Assembly: GCA_001557505.1 (NCBI GenBank)
Contig: LSAX01000007.1
Coordinates: 2,232,001 to 2,296,000 of the forward strand
Direction of reading: 5' to 3'
DNA length: 64,000 nucleotides
Source: Reticulascus tulasneorum
Lineage: Eukaryota > Ascomycota > Sordariomycetes > Glomerellales > Reticulascaceae
Positions 9,307 to 20,328 of the stretch are shown one piece after another. The notes beneath the pieces were generated by a model. The model ran no database searches. It saw only the letters and a program-made list of their open reading frames with translations, and was not told where the DNA came from. The number at the start of each line of letters is the position of its first letter. The first letter of the stretch is position 1. The translations under genes and the position numbers were made by a program.

Positions 9307-11192
9307 ATGCCAAACGAAATGAAGGACATCCAGACGGCAGATGAGACGTCTTTCTCGTACATTTTCCAGCAAAATGCAGCAGTAACTTTAAAATCAGGCA
9401 AAGGGCTGGTTCGCTGCAACGTGTACCGGCCAAAGACGCTGGGTCCTGTTCCTGTACTCGTGACATATGGCCCATATGGAAAAGACATTCATTACAAGGA
9501 GTAAAGCGCCATTTACCCAATGCCTTGGTTAGAAGCTAACCTGTCACAGCTTCCATCCCAAGTCTTTCGAAGAGGTCAACCCGCAACACAAGTCCGAACA
9601 CTCCGCCTGGGAAACCCCGGACCCCGGCTTCTGGACTCGTCATGGCTATGCTGTCGTACGCGCTGACGAAAGGGGCCTTGGCCAATCTCCGGGCATTCTG
9701 GACACCATGTCGCGAGGTACCAGCGAGGCGTTCGGCGACGTGGTTGAGTGGGCGGCGGAACAGCCCTGGTCGTCTGGCAAGGTGGGTTTGCTCGGCATCA
9801 GCTATTATGCTGGGAGTCAATGGCGAGTAGCCGCGCGCAAGCCCAAAGGCCTCGCAGCCATCGTACCCTGGGAGGGGATGTCGGACTACTACAGGGACAG
9901 GTGCCGCCATGGCGGGATCCTGTCCAATCACTTCATTCGCTTCTGGTGGAACAGGCAGGTCATCACGAACCAGTACGGCCGACCGGGGAAGAGCACCTCC
10001 AACTGGGGACCCGACACGATCGAGGGCGATCTTTCGACGGAAGAATTGGCTGCAAATAGAAGAGACCAGGTCATGGATAACCAGGTCAACCATTTTCGCG
10101 ACCAGCCGTACTACGCGTCCAAGGAATATGACATGGACGATATTGAGGTCCCTCTCCTCTCTGTCGGGAACTGGGGAGGGATCCTACTCCACCTCCGGGG
10201 GAACATTGAGGGTTTTCATCACGCGGGGTCCAAGCTCAAGTATCTCCGCATGATCACTGGGAGGCACGATCTCCCATTTTACTACGAGGAGGAGGTCGAA
10301 GTTCAGCGGAGTTTTCTAGACGCGTTTCTCAAAGGAGACGACCGAGTGGGATGGTCGGAAGAGGGCAAGGTTCCCCCCGTCAGTCTTGTCCTCCGCAAAG
10401 GCAACGCCGGCTTTAACGATGCCGCGAAGGAAAAGGCTTTTACGAGGCGTGAGGAAAGCGAATGGCCCATCGCTCGTACGCAGTATACACGGTTCTTCCT
10501 GACGCCGGTCTTTGGCCTGACTCCGCACAAATCTCTTCTGGAGATACGGCAAAAGCTTTCGTATCGCGCACTTGGCACCATTGAAGATCCGCGCTTCCTA
10601 CAGTTCAGCACCAACGCATTTGCAACGGAAACCGAGATTACGGGACATGTCGTGGCGCATCTTAACGTTTCTGTGAGCCCTGATCCGGACGGTCCAACCC
10701 CTCGTGACATTGATCTCTTTGTCACTCTGCGCTATATCGGCCCAGAAGGAGAAGAAGTTTTCTATACGGGCACCGCTGGTGACCCGGTGCCACTGACCAA
10801 AGGCTGGCTGAGGGTGTCGCTCCGCAAAGTAAACCTGGAACATCAAGATCATCGCGAATGGCTACCATATCGAGACTACACAAGCAACGACGTCTTGCCC
10901 GTGATTCAAGGGGAGGTTTATAGCGTTGACGTCGAGATCTGGCCAACCAACGTCGTTGTCGAGAAGGGTGGGAAGATCGTTTTCGAAGTCGCCTCCGGAG
11001 ATACCCAAGGATCAGGAATCTTTCTCCATAATGACCCTGTCGACAGGTTAGCAAATATGCCAGCTAAGCTTGAGGATGTGGCGCTCTGACAAAGACACTT
11101 CTAGGTCGCCGGACATGTTCCAAGGGACGAACTACATTCATTTCGGGTCCAAGTTCCAGAACTATGTCACTCTTCCGGTAATCCCTAATTAA
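9307..11192 (+). CDS. CocE/NonD (X-Pro dipeptidyl-peptidase S15-like) hydrolase
   Basis: Exons 9307-9500, 9550-11046 and 11105-11192; 592 residues. An alpha/beta-hydrolase of the cocaine-esterase/glutaryl-acylase type. It shows the N-terminal VLVTYGPYGKD strand, HGYAVVRADERGLGQS, and the nucleophile elbow GISYYAG with Ser149. It ends with the jelly-roll C-terminal domain (GTNYIHFGSKFQNYVTLPV) characteristic of this family. Splicing at 9501-9549 restores IHYKDFHPKSF and at 11047-11104 restores the typical C-terminus; the frame stops prematurely without it. There is no signal peptide, so it is probably cytosolic. Relatives hydrolyse esters, lactones or amides. In this cluster it could open a lactone or ester before or after ring cleavage, but the substrate is unknown. 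Confidence 0.85.
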
Positions 11193-11511
11193 GCCCAGCT
11201 GCTCGGTACAATGCTACAGGCCCAGTGCCATATATTGATTCATCAGGCAGCTAACATACAGAGTGTCGCATTCCGCAACGTGGTCGATCACGGGTCGGAT
11301 GGCATTAAACGCACAGGCGTCGCAGTTTCAGAGCAACTGTGTTATTCTAGTACTAGTACCATAGCAGGAGCGCGATTGCTCGCATTGGCTTGTATGTTTA
11401 ACTATTTCTGGTGCCTCGGGCAACGTACTTCGTATCACAATTCTTCGGGGTTGTATGTAGAGCAAACGTTAAAAGAAGGCCACGAGATATAAAATGACAG
11501 CTAGTATCAAA
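11193..11511. other. Convergent intergenic spacer
   Basis: 319 bp of 3' flanks between the hydrolase and dioxygenase genes; no coding signal. Confidence 0.45.
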
Positions 11512-12522
11512 CTACACTGCTGTTGCCAAAGTCCTCGGCCAGATTCCAAACGTGAACTGGCTGTTGCACATGTTTGTCAACTCCCAAGTCTCCGCCATAA
11601 GCTTCCCGTACACGCCCTCGTCCTCTTCGTCACCCACGGCCCCAGCGACGAACATGGCAGCCATGAAGTGGTCGTCTGTGGCGTGCGCGTCCCGATAGAG
11701 AGGGTGCTTCATGAGACGGGTCATCGCTCGGCGAAGCTTTGGCCCGCTGTTGTGGGTAATCACGTCCTCGACGGCTTGGCGGAACTCCAAAGCCCACGGT
11801 TCCGGGGGCGTCTCCTGCGCAAAGTTGTCAGAGTACTGCAGCATCGGCAGCCACCGGTTACGGTAGAGGTTGTGGACCGCCCCGCCGGAGCCGATAATGA
11901 GATACCCGTCGTCCCTCAACGGCCGCAGCGCCTCCCCGGCTCTCATGTGGAAATGTGGATCGAACCGCGCGTTCATCGACACGATAGTTGTGGGGGGGCA
12001 GCCGTTCGGGAACATGCGGATCAGGATGAGGAACGTGTCGTGAATCCAGTCAAACGTGGGATTCCCGGACGCGTGGAACCCGGCCGCCGAGAGCATGGAG
12101 ATGCATCGCTGGGCGGTTCCGAGGTCCGCGTTCAGCTTGTAGTCGGCGTACTTGGACGGATGGACGTAGGCCACAGGAGACTTTCCCGGGCTCGGATTCG
12201 TGGCGACTTCGATCCCGTCGCCCAGAGTATCCCAGTGGGCTCCCTGATTGTCTGCTATTAGCCCGTTGTATCGCATATTTGTGGACGTGCCTTGCATGTG
12301 AGGAGGGAGAGAATTCACCATCATCACTACTCCTTTGATCTTGTGAGCCAAGGCATGGTCACCGGCCTTCTTCCAGTAGGCCGCAGACTCAGAGGCCTCA
12401 CCCAGCATCATGGTTGAGCCATGAGAAAAGAAATGGACAGGAGTAGGAGTGGCTAGAAGGTTTGCCGATTAGCCATTGTACGAGGGACTCGTCGTAGAGA
12501 TTGCCGTAGGGGACCTACACAT
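11512..12522 (-). CDS. LigB-type extradiol ring-cleavage dioxygenase
   Basis: Model: complement of 11512-12243, 12319-12452 and 12519-12522; 289 residues. It belongs to the class III extradiol (4,5-DOPA dioxygenase) family, which inserts O2 next to the hydroxyls of a catechol-type ring using Fe(II). The family N-terminus appears after splicing (MSTPTPVHFFSHGSTMM, with the first metal His in SHGS). The 75-bp intron 12244-12318 is in frame but interrupts the family motif; removing it gives KGVVMMGAHWD. GSGGAVHNL and DDHFMAAMFVAGA follow, with the second-sphere and metal His. The first coding exon would be only 4 nt (ATGT) before a GTAGGT donor, so the 5' end is the least certain part. It probably cleaves the catechol produced by the neighbouring monooxygenase. 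Confidence 0.82.
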
Positions 12523-13260
12523 CTCAGGCGGTTTGATGCTCAGCAGATAAGAAATTTAGGACGGCCAGCTATGCTCTGATTGCATTGTTAGGTCCGAGGT
12601 CCCTGATGAAGCTTATGGACTTACATTCATAGGGTACCTGGTGGAGGGTCGGGACGTGGGGGAGCGGGTCCGAGAACGCAGGGACAGCGGGTGTGGTCGA
12701 TCCAAAGACACGGCGAACTTATCAGCTCAACTGGGCAATAGCGCAGGCGTCCAGCACGCGGAGCTGGTGATGCTCAACACACTCCACATCGCAGAGTTCT
12801 CTTCGCTATGCTTATTGTTGCGGCGAGGTGCCGCATTCAGGCCATGAGCGTCAAACAAAAAGTAGTGGCTGGAGCAGGAACTCCCCACCTCCGCAACAGT
12901 GAGCGTGGACTGACAGACCCCGGTGGCCGCTATGATATATTAAGGCTAATTAGTCTAGAGCTCACTAAATATTAGCGGCAGCAACCCCCATTTTGCGCTG
13001 TTTGTCGATTAATTAGTGGCGTCCACCGCGTCCCTCTCGGTGGAAATGAGAAGAGACCCCGACAGCAGCAAACTCCAGCGCTCTCTTCCCCGCAATCTTC
13101 GAGTTCCCCCGCGTTTACCCCGGGATAAGAATGGCCCACCATGTTCGCTCCACTAAACCATCATCTCATCGTCCGTTCTCCTCGTTCCGAGTTTTCTCCA
13201 CATGCTTCGTCCCACGCTGCAGTCTCCCGCCGCCTCCATCTTCTCCCACCAAAAGCAGAT
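12523..13260. promoter_or_regulatory. Divergent region between dioxygenase and cluster regulator
   Basis: 738 bp between outward-facing starts. It includes a probable 5' leader of the dioxygenase and a CT-rich leader for the regulator (13020-13260). An in-frame upstream ATG for the regulator exists at 13141. Confidence 0.4.
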
Positions 13261-16127
13261 ATGGACTCCACGGAAGCAAAAACGGCTTCTGGCGAGCCTG
13301 GCCTCTTCCAATGCGGCTCGTGCAAACGACATTACAAGAGACTGGACCATCTTGCTCGCCATGTCCGCTCACGTAAGCTCTCATTCTCCCGGCCGGTCGC
13401 GAACGGCCGTAAAATTGTCCCATATAGGTAGCTAACGCAGACGCGGGCTACAGATACGCAGTCCAGGCCATACCAATGTCACCTGTGTCCCAAAGCATTT
13501 GCAAGGACGTTAGTATATAACCACTACCCTGGTTTGTTTCGGTTCGTCCGTGGCTAAGCAGTCTCTCTTTTCCGTCGCGTTAGAGACCTTCTCAAAAGGC
13601 ACGTAGCAGCTCATGATACCCAAGGCGGCCGAAACGACCAGCTCCGTCCATGGAGCATCCAAGAGCCACCAGCCGGCCGGGTAGCACAAGCATGCCGAGC
13701 CTGTGCATCCAACCACCTGCGGTGTACGGAGGACAAGCCTTGCCGTCGCTGCGCCGACAAGGGCATCGAATGCACCTGGAACCAATCGTTGGATACAGCC
13801 TTCACGCCCCCTGCCACAGATCGCCAAACGAGTGTCCCGCCCGAAAATCTGACGGTGCGGCAACCTGGCGGGCTAAGCTCACCTAACGACATCGACGCAA
13901 TGCAACAGCTTCCCTCTAGCACGCCGGATGCAAGCGGACTTAGTGATGCTTTTACCCCTGCTGCATCGCGTCCACAGCCAGCTTCCGGTAAGCACTCACT
14001 TCAAACTGCCATTGGCTCCGCAGTTGACTTATACCTGCTCCAGACTCACCGATCGCCACTGGTTCTGATGAGACGTTTGCTGGATTTCCTGGCTTGAATC
14101 TCTCGTCTGGGCAGTTGTTGTTCTCCATGGGAGTGCCGGGCGTGGATATGGATACTGACATCGAACTCGATGACATTGACTTGCGCTTTTTAGACGCCTA
14201 CAATGCAAGTGTGCCTTTCGAATTCGGCAGCGGCTCCCTCCATGAACCCATGGAAGGGCAGACGCCAAATAACTCGACCGATCCTTGTCGGCCGGCCGCG
14301 ATATGCACCGAGGCATTTCGTAATTCCCAGTGGCGGTTCCAGCCCAATGTACACGATCATGCTGGCGCCGAGGATCACAACCTATCATTGCCGGCTAACC
14401 CCGACGACGACATGTCTCCAGAATCCTTGGTGTCGCTAGACAGGCGCACTACAAGCGCGGGACTGGGGACGGCGGCGAGGGACAGGATACTGACAACCGT
14501 GGTGAAGAGCTGCCGCCCAGAGAACCTCTCGAGGGCTGTGGCATCGTTTCCCTCCCTCGAGTTGTTGGATTCGCTGATTCAGTACTACTTGACCTCATCT
14601 GTTGCGCGAGCTGGCTTCTTTCTACACACGGCGAGCTTTGACCCGAACGAGAAGCGGCCGGAGCTTTTGGCCGCCATGGCCGCCCATGGGGCCGTCTTAA
14701 CCTTGGACCCAACTCTGACTAAACTCGGCTTCGCTATCCAAGAGTGCGTGAGGCTTGCTGTGCCCAAACACGTGAGATCCTGTCCCTGCACGTAATAGGG
14801 GCCTCCAGTTAATGACTTGTGACAGTGGGAAGAAGACAACACGCTCGTGAGAGATCTTGAGCTCGCGCAGGCATTTCTCATTACCCTCGAGATCGGCCTG
14901 TGGAGTGGACATAGCCGAAAAGTTGAGATCGCAGAGAGTTTTCTACAGCCTCTGTTGACAATGCTCAGACGTGGCGGGAGGTTCCGGCGATCAGCCTACC
15001 CTGAGACAGTGCTATCCGCTGAAATGGGCAGCGACTCGCTGAAACGCGCTTGGCAAACGTGGATTCGGCAAGAGTCCTTCAAGAGACTCAGCTTCCGAAT
15101 CCTTCAGCACGATACAAACTCGTCCATAGCTTTGCTGGTCAACCCGTTGATCTCGTATGCGGAGCTTCAGCTTCCACTCCCCGGGTCGGCCGCGCTGTGG
15201 TCAGCATCGGGCGTCGAGCAGTGGAAGCCCATGATTCTCTGCGAGGCAGGCTTCCGGCATCCGACAATCGCTGACTACTTTGACGGCCCGGAGTCCTTCA
15301 ACATCCACCGAGCCGGCGTGGATACCGTGGCAGCAAGTCTCGCGTTCCTATCTGCTGTCTGGGCCCTGTCATGGGAATACATCCAGATGAGCTCGTTGCA
15401 GAGAACGCGGCCGCGGCGATGGAATGCGCTCATCATGACATCCCGGCAGGATGAGCTTCTCAAGCTGCTCAACCAGTTCCAGATCAGCATGGACCCTGGT
15501 ATCTCCAACGGCCACGACGTCATGATGAGACTGGAACATATTCAGCTACATCTCCACATGTCATTCGAAGACATTCAGATTTTTGCTGGCATGGATGGTC
15601 CTGAGCAAGCCCGCACGGTCTATCCGATGATCCTCGAGTGGGTTAAGAGCGAAGCTGCAAGAAAGGCTGTCTGGCATGCCGGCCAGATCATCCGCACCGC
15701 TAAGCTTCTTTCCAAGGCAATGATCCAAGGGCCTGCGGCCATTATATTGTACCATGCCAGCCTGGCATTCTGGGTCTACGGGTTATTGTATGAAGACCCC
15801 GAACCACCGTCCGGAGGGCTCGGCAACCAGTGGGGAACTGCAGCGCCTCCTCAAGACGTGTGGCTGGATGCCCAGGACAGCCTTTCCTTGCAAAGGTTCA
15901 CACAGTTCGGAAGCGGGCGGCCGTGTATTCGAAGCGTGCCCCAAGCGGACGGCCGGAATGGTGTTATGGATATCGCATATTTGTCTCAGCCAGACAGAGT
16001 AATGGAAGCAATGGTCGCGATTCTGCGCGCAAATTTTGACGGCATGTCACGGCCATGTCTGGTCGATAGGTTGGTGCAGTTGATGGTCGCGCTTCAAAAG
16101 TCGGCGACGAGGAGCGGAGACTTGTGA
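13261..16127 (+). CDS. C2H2 plus Zn2Cys6 fungal transcription factor, probable cluster regulator
   Basis: Exons 13261-13372, 13454-13508, 13584-13987, 14044-14771 and 14826-16127; 866 residues. Two tandem C2H2 fingers come first (FQCGSCKRHYKRLDHLARH and YQCHLCPKAFARTDLLKRH). A Zn2Cys6 cluster follows with C-x2-C-x6-C-x5-C-x2-C-x6-C spacing, starting CRACASNHLRC. The long C-terminal part contains the fungal-specific TF domain signature (WIRQESFKRLSFRIL). The intervening acidic and Ser/Pro-rich linker could activate. All four introns were fixed by reading frame and by finger integrity. An ATG at 13141 would add 40 residues. It stands at the end of the catabolic genes, so pathway-specific control of them is the likely job. 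Confidence 0.85.
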
Positions 16128-17179
16128 AATACCATTGCGATTGTATAAATATAAACCCGACTCCGATAAGTGCGTGCCGTCTCTATGGCAGACGAGTTCA
16201 GTGTTAAACACCCAAACCTCGCCCAGTACTGGCCAGTCAGCCTTTTCTAACTTGTCCTAACCACAACGCCTTGCCGAGAATCAGCACGAGCCTTAGGCAC
16301 TGTAGCCAGTCGAGCAGTGCTGGAGAAGATGGTAGAGACACGAGGGAGTTCAGGGACCATGGTGCTAAGTTCTGGCGGATCCGCCATTATTAGCTCCGGC
16401 AGCTCTCACGTTTCGCCTGGAGAGACACTCTCTCAATCGGCCTGTTCCAGCCCTTTTCGCACAACAGCCACCCGTCATCCAAAAAATGCAGGTGCAGGAT
16501 TGGACGGGAAATATGCTAGTCGAGAATGTCGGCTCGCCACCGCATTCGGTTCAGGGGGCACAGGGTTCGTACATAAAACGGCATCTCGCCGAAATCCTCG
16601 AGCCCTTCAGGACAGCGTATTGAGAATAAACGATAATTTGGTGAGGGTATCATGTCTATTTTAGTATTCGGCTGTGGTAGTTAGCAAGGCTCGACCGTAT
16701 ACTCTTGCTGCGTGTCCGGTCCTCCACTATGCAACATGAGCCTTCCGCAGGAGGTAGAGAGACATGCACAACTACCCATCCATCCAGAGTAGAAGATATC
16801 ATACTATCGGCATATTTCTCCGCCCTGGACGCCCCATCTGCTCATGAGTAAGTCCTATTTCCGTTTTGGGCCAGAGCCTTTGCTGGTCTAGCCTGAGCCA
16901 TGACTGAGCTGGATTGAGCAGACTGCCCCAGCTCAAGGCGGAGACGTACTAACCATTTCTTGGATCGGCTTGAATGATATGAGTGTAAAAATGTAGATGA
17001 CTGACGGTTAGTATTGAAGACGGTGAGTCCGTCTCTTGCAGGGGCGGCTGCTTTCACCCAGCTTTTTTTCACCATTATTCTATGAACTTCACCACGTTCT
17101 ATTAAAATGTAATGAATGGAACTGCATACTAGTTCTCAATTTCCTAACATTATCCCATACAAGTAGTCACAAATAGCCA
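16128..17179. other. Gene-free stretch
   Basis: Holds the 3' flanks of the regulator and of the oxidoreductase. Open frames at 16317-16664 and 16842-17075 have no family features. Nothing else seen. Confidence 0.45.
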
Positions 17180-18550
17180 TCACGTAGTTCTGTCCAACTG
17201 AAACTTGCTCGCTCGCCGAAGTGGTAGGCTCGATTTCTCATAGGCCATATCAATCATTCTCGCCTGCGCAAGACTATCCTCGTTGTTGACCCAGAGCCCA
17301 GAGCCTTCTCTGCCACGAATATGATTGACAAACTCTTCGAGTTGATAACGGTAAGACGTCCAAGAAGGATCACCTGGTTGATTGATGCCAGCATCTTTGA
17401 ACGTGTAAATCTTCCTGGTCTCTTTCTTCGTCCACCGTTTCATGAGCTTGCCGCCCTTCGCCTCTCGAACGATGAACTCGTCTTCGATATCGAGGCGATG
17501 CCAGACTGCCGCCATCATGAAATTGTCCAGGGTCAATCTCCTTACACGCACCTTCCTTTGCCCCAGTGGAACCTTGTCGTCTTTCACTGGCACCTCTTGG
17601 TGTATGACGATGATCTTGAATTGGGGCAGAGTCGTGATACTTGCTCGCAGATCCATAACGGCCTGAGCTATAACACCATCAGGGAAACGGAATGTTGCTT
17701 CAGCAGCCTCGTCACAGAGTTCGTGGGGAGGAGAAGGAGTCCGAACCGTGCACTTGGTGCACTCTTCAGGTTCAGTACCCACGACTTGCCGTATGGCATA
17801 CATCACGTAGGTTCCGAGGTCGAGAATGTTGCCGCCACCCAATTCGTAGTTGAAACGAATGCCATCACTCGGGATCATGTACGAAGGCAGCTTCGCGACA
17901 CCGTTGACGAGTTCCAGATTTGGGCGGTCGACCAAGGAAAGGAAATACTGCCACGTTGGCTGGAAGCGAAAATGAAACGCTTCAAGCAGAATCGGGGCAT
18001 CGGGCTTTTGCAGAAGCGAAGACTGGAATAAGGCCTCAGCTTCGGCCGCGTTAACAACTCCTGGTTTTTCCAAAAGGACATGCTTGCCCTTAGCAAGCGC
18101 CTTCAAAGCCCACTCGAAGTGCAAGCCAGAGGGAAGCGGGATATAAACAGCGTCGATGGACGGGTCGTCAAGGATGGCTAGGCAACCGCGGTCGGTCAGC
18201 ACGAAGCATTTACTTGATGGTGAGACGGCTAGGGAACTGGGAGAAAACATGCCTTCGTAGCTGTCCATGATTTGTGGTATTCCATGCTTTTTGGCATAGT
18301 CTGTAGCCTTTCGCCTATCGCGGGCCGCTACAGCTTGGATGATTACATCGGGATGAGATTTTGCCGGCTTTATCAACACAGTAGGTCTGATGCCCAATTT
18401 AGGTCCTGGGAATTGGAAAACTCAAGGTACGACTCACGCAACATTGGCCGCGCCAAGAATACCGAACTTCAATGCGTCAGCAGCCTTTGGAGGCTCGGGG
18501 GGAGATGGAGCCTGCAAACTGCGAAAGATGAAACCCAATGTAGACTCCAT
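17180..18550 (-). CDS. Gfo/Idh/MocA-family NAD(P) oxidoreductase (dihydrodiol dehydrogenase-like)
   Basis: Model: complement of 17180-18177, 18253-18386 and 18438-18550; 414 residues. The Rossmann start is KFGILGAANVAPTVLIKP, restored by a 51-bp intron. DAVYIPLPSGLHFEWALKAL and GKHVLLEKPG follow, with the EKP lysine typical of the family, then the (alpha/beta) dimerisation domain. A 75-bp insert at 18178-18252 is in frame but breaks the conserved SYE-ILDDPSID motif. It has an AAG|GCATGT donor, a CTGAC branch point and a CTAG acceptor, so I read it as a GC-AG intron; without it the protein is 439 residues. Relatives oxidise trans-dihydrodiols or sugars. It may belong to the aromatic cluster or just flank it. 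A TATA-like element lies at about 18632-18641. Confidence 0.8.
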
Positions 18551-18984
18551 CCTCGGTAATCTCTTTTATTGTCAGGTTAATGTCCGTCTTTGGCCTTCCA
18601 AATTATCTCTCACAATGAGGTCAGCTTACTCCTTTATATAGCCATTTTGAGGATACCCAATGGCTAAACCCCCTTCTGCTCATCACTCAGTAGATCGATT
18701 AGTATTACTATAACGAATGGATGCTCGGTTAATGAAGGAAATCCGCGCCTGGTGCGTGCTGGTGTTCCTTATGACATTTTTGCCATTTACGGCCTAGCTT
18801 GAGGCGGAGCTGTCTCTTTAATAACGTCTGGCCCAGTTCTTGACGCATATCTGACATTCTCTCCTATTTGAGTTCATTACTCGTCATCACTTTCTTTCCC
18901 GTCTGCCAGTGCACGTCTAGTCCTCATCGCTCTTTCCCATTCCTAATTTTTCTAGTCAGTGGCTCATAATCTGTATCTAGAAGC
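18551..18984. promoter_or_regulatory. Divergent promoter region
   Basis: Between the oxidoreductase and bZIP starts. On the minus strand a TATATAAA element (about 18632-18641) lies some 85 bp upstream of the oxidoreductase ATG. The bZIP side has a CT-rich leader (18850-18960). Confidence 0.5.
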
Positions 18985-20016
18985 ATGGTGCGATCCGCCT
19001 TAGCTTCGAAAGCTGACCATCCCGGTGCCGGGCTGATCGGCGATACTGTGACAACCGCAGTTGAGACAAGGCAGCGAAAGAGAATCCAAAATCGATTAGC
19101 TCAACGAGCGCACAGTGCGTAGCCATGTCCCGGCCATCACTGGGAATGGGGAGACTTCAAGGCCCCGTCTCATTATCTAAATAGGGTACGCTGACTGCAC
19201 TTGCTAGGGTCCCGTACTCGGGAAGGGCGGGTTTCTAATGCAAACGTGAAGCCGCGCCAATATGAAATCGATCGTTGGCGGCTTGATGAGTACCAAGAGC
19301 TACAATCGAATCAAGCGTCTTTAAGCTCCAGCAACGGACCAAACGCCGCCCAAGACACATCAGATCATATATATGGAACAACATGGTTCCCTTTACCAGC
19401 TGATCACTTGCTTCATCTTATCAAGTATAATGTCTTTAGAGGGCTTTGCGAGAATAAGGAGCTTCTCGAGCGGCTGGTGGTAGAATTTGGAACAGTTGAC
19501 AATCAACACGAGGCGGTCTCCGATCGTAAGAAATTCCCCAGATCTTCGGTTATCTTGCCGGTGGCGCCGCATTGTCCAGGTTCCCTTGCCCCTACGCCTT
19601 CACAGATGAGTGTCGTTCATTCAACATGGATCGATGTGCTTCCTTTCCCAGCAATGAGAGAGAACCTAATCAAGTGGGAGTTTTCCTTTGATCATTCCGA
19701 GTTTGTAAATGACTTGGTCGGAAACCTGATCAACTTGAAAATATTTTTATCGGGCTCATCACCTTCGGGGTCAGCGCTGCCCAGTAAGCAGAGCGACACA
19801 AGAGGAGATGATGAGAAAACCACAGCTACCGAAACAGGTCTCATTATATGGGGTGAATCATACAGTACAGACAGCTGGGAGGCAACTCCTGGATTTTTAC
19901 GAAAGTGGGCATGGGCTGTGGCAGGTTGTCATGATTTGATTTCCTCGACCAACCGTTGGAGAATGGCGAGAGGCGAAGAACCTTTGCAGTCCTTCTTCGA
20001 GGCTACTCCTACATGA
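18985..20016 (+). CDS. bZIP transcription factor with DUF3425 domain
   Basis: Exons 18985-19114 and 19208-20016; 312 residues. The basic region RQRKRIQNRLAQRAHRSR is completed across the 93-bp intron (exon 1 ends with one base of the Arg codon). A DUF3425 domain follows, with LLHLIKYNVFRGL near residues 110-125 and WGESYSTDSWEATPGFLRKW near the end. Fungal proteins of this architecture are putative regulators. The basic region is followed by a very short leucine heptad stretch, as is common in this family. It has no obvious target; it sits between the aromatic cluster and a secreted amidase. Confidence 0.82.
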
Positions 20017-20328
20017 TCGTTAGTGTCAGCCTCCCGGGCGCTCCGCGGCAGTTCGTCATTGAATCCGTTTCGCAATACCATCCATTATCTTTGGCAACAA
20101 AGTTTGCCCCCTCTATGTCGAGGATGGTGTGCACGGCGTCAGGCGGCACCGTGTCCGAAATTCTATTTGTGTTGAGTTTAGTGTGAGTAATATTGATGAT
20201 GTTGGCAGGTCTGGAACATGGGCTTCAGATCGGACCTTCACCTTGTAAATTTTAAAAATCATGGTAGCGGAAACTGGACTAAGATTGCTGACAGTCTGAG
20301 AGGAAACTTGAATGAGTTGACTAGCTTC
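20017..20328. other. Convergent spacer
   Basis: 312 bp with no coding evidence, between the bZIP and amidase 3' ends. Confidence 0.45.

Noticed and set aside
11494..12261. 255-codon plus ORF
   Set aside because: Antisense shadow of the extradiol dioxygenase gene.
13141..13260. Upstream in-frame ATG for the cluster regulator
   Set aside because: The added 40 residues are not family-like and lie in a CT-rich leader; kept as an alternative only.
16317..16664. 115-codon plus-strand ORF
   Set aside because: No domain, no splice signals, low-complexity Ser-rich composition.
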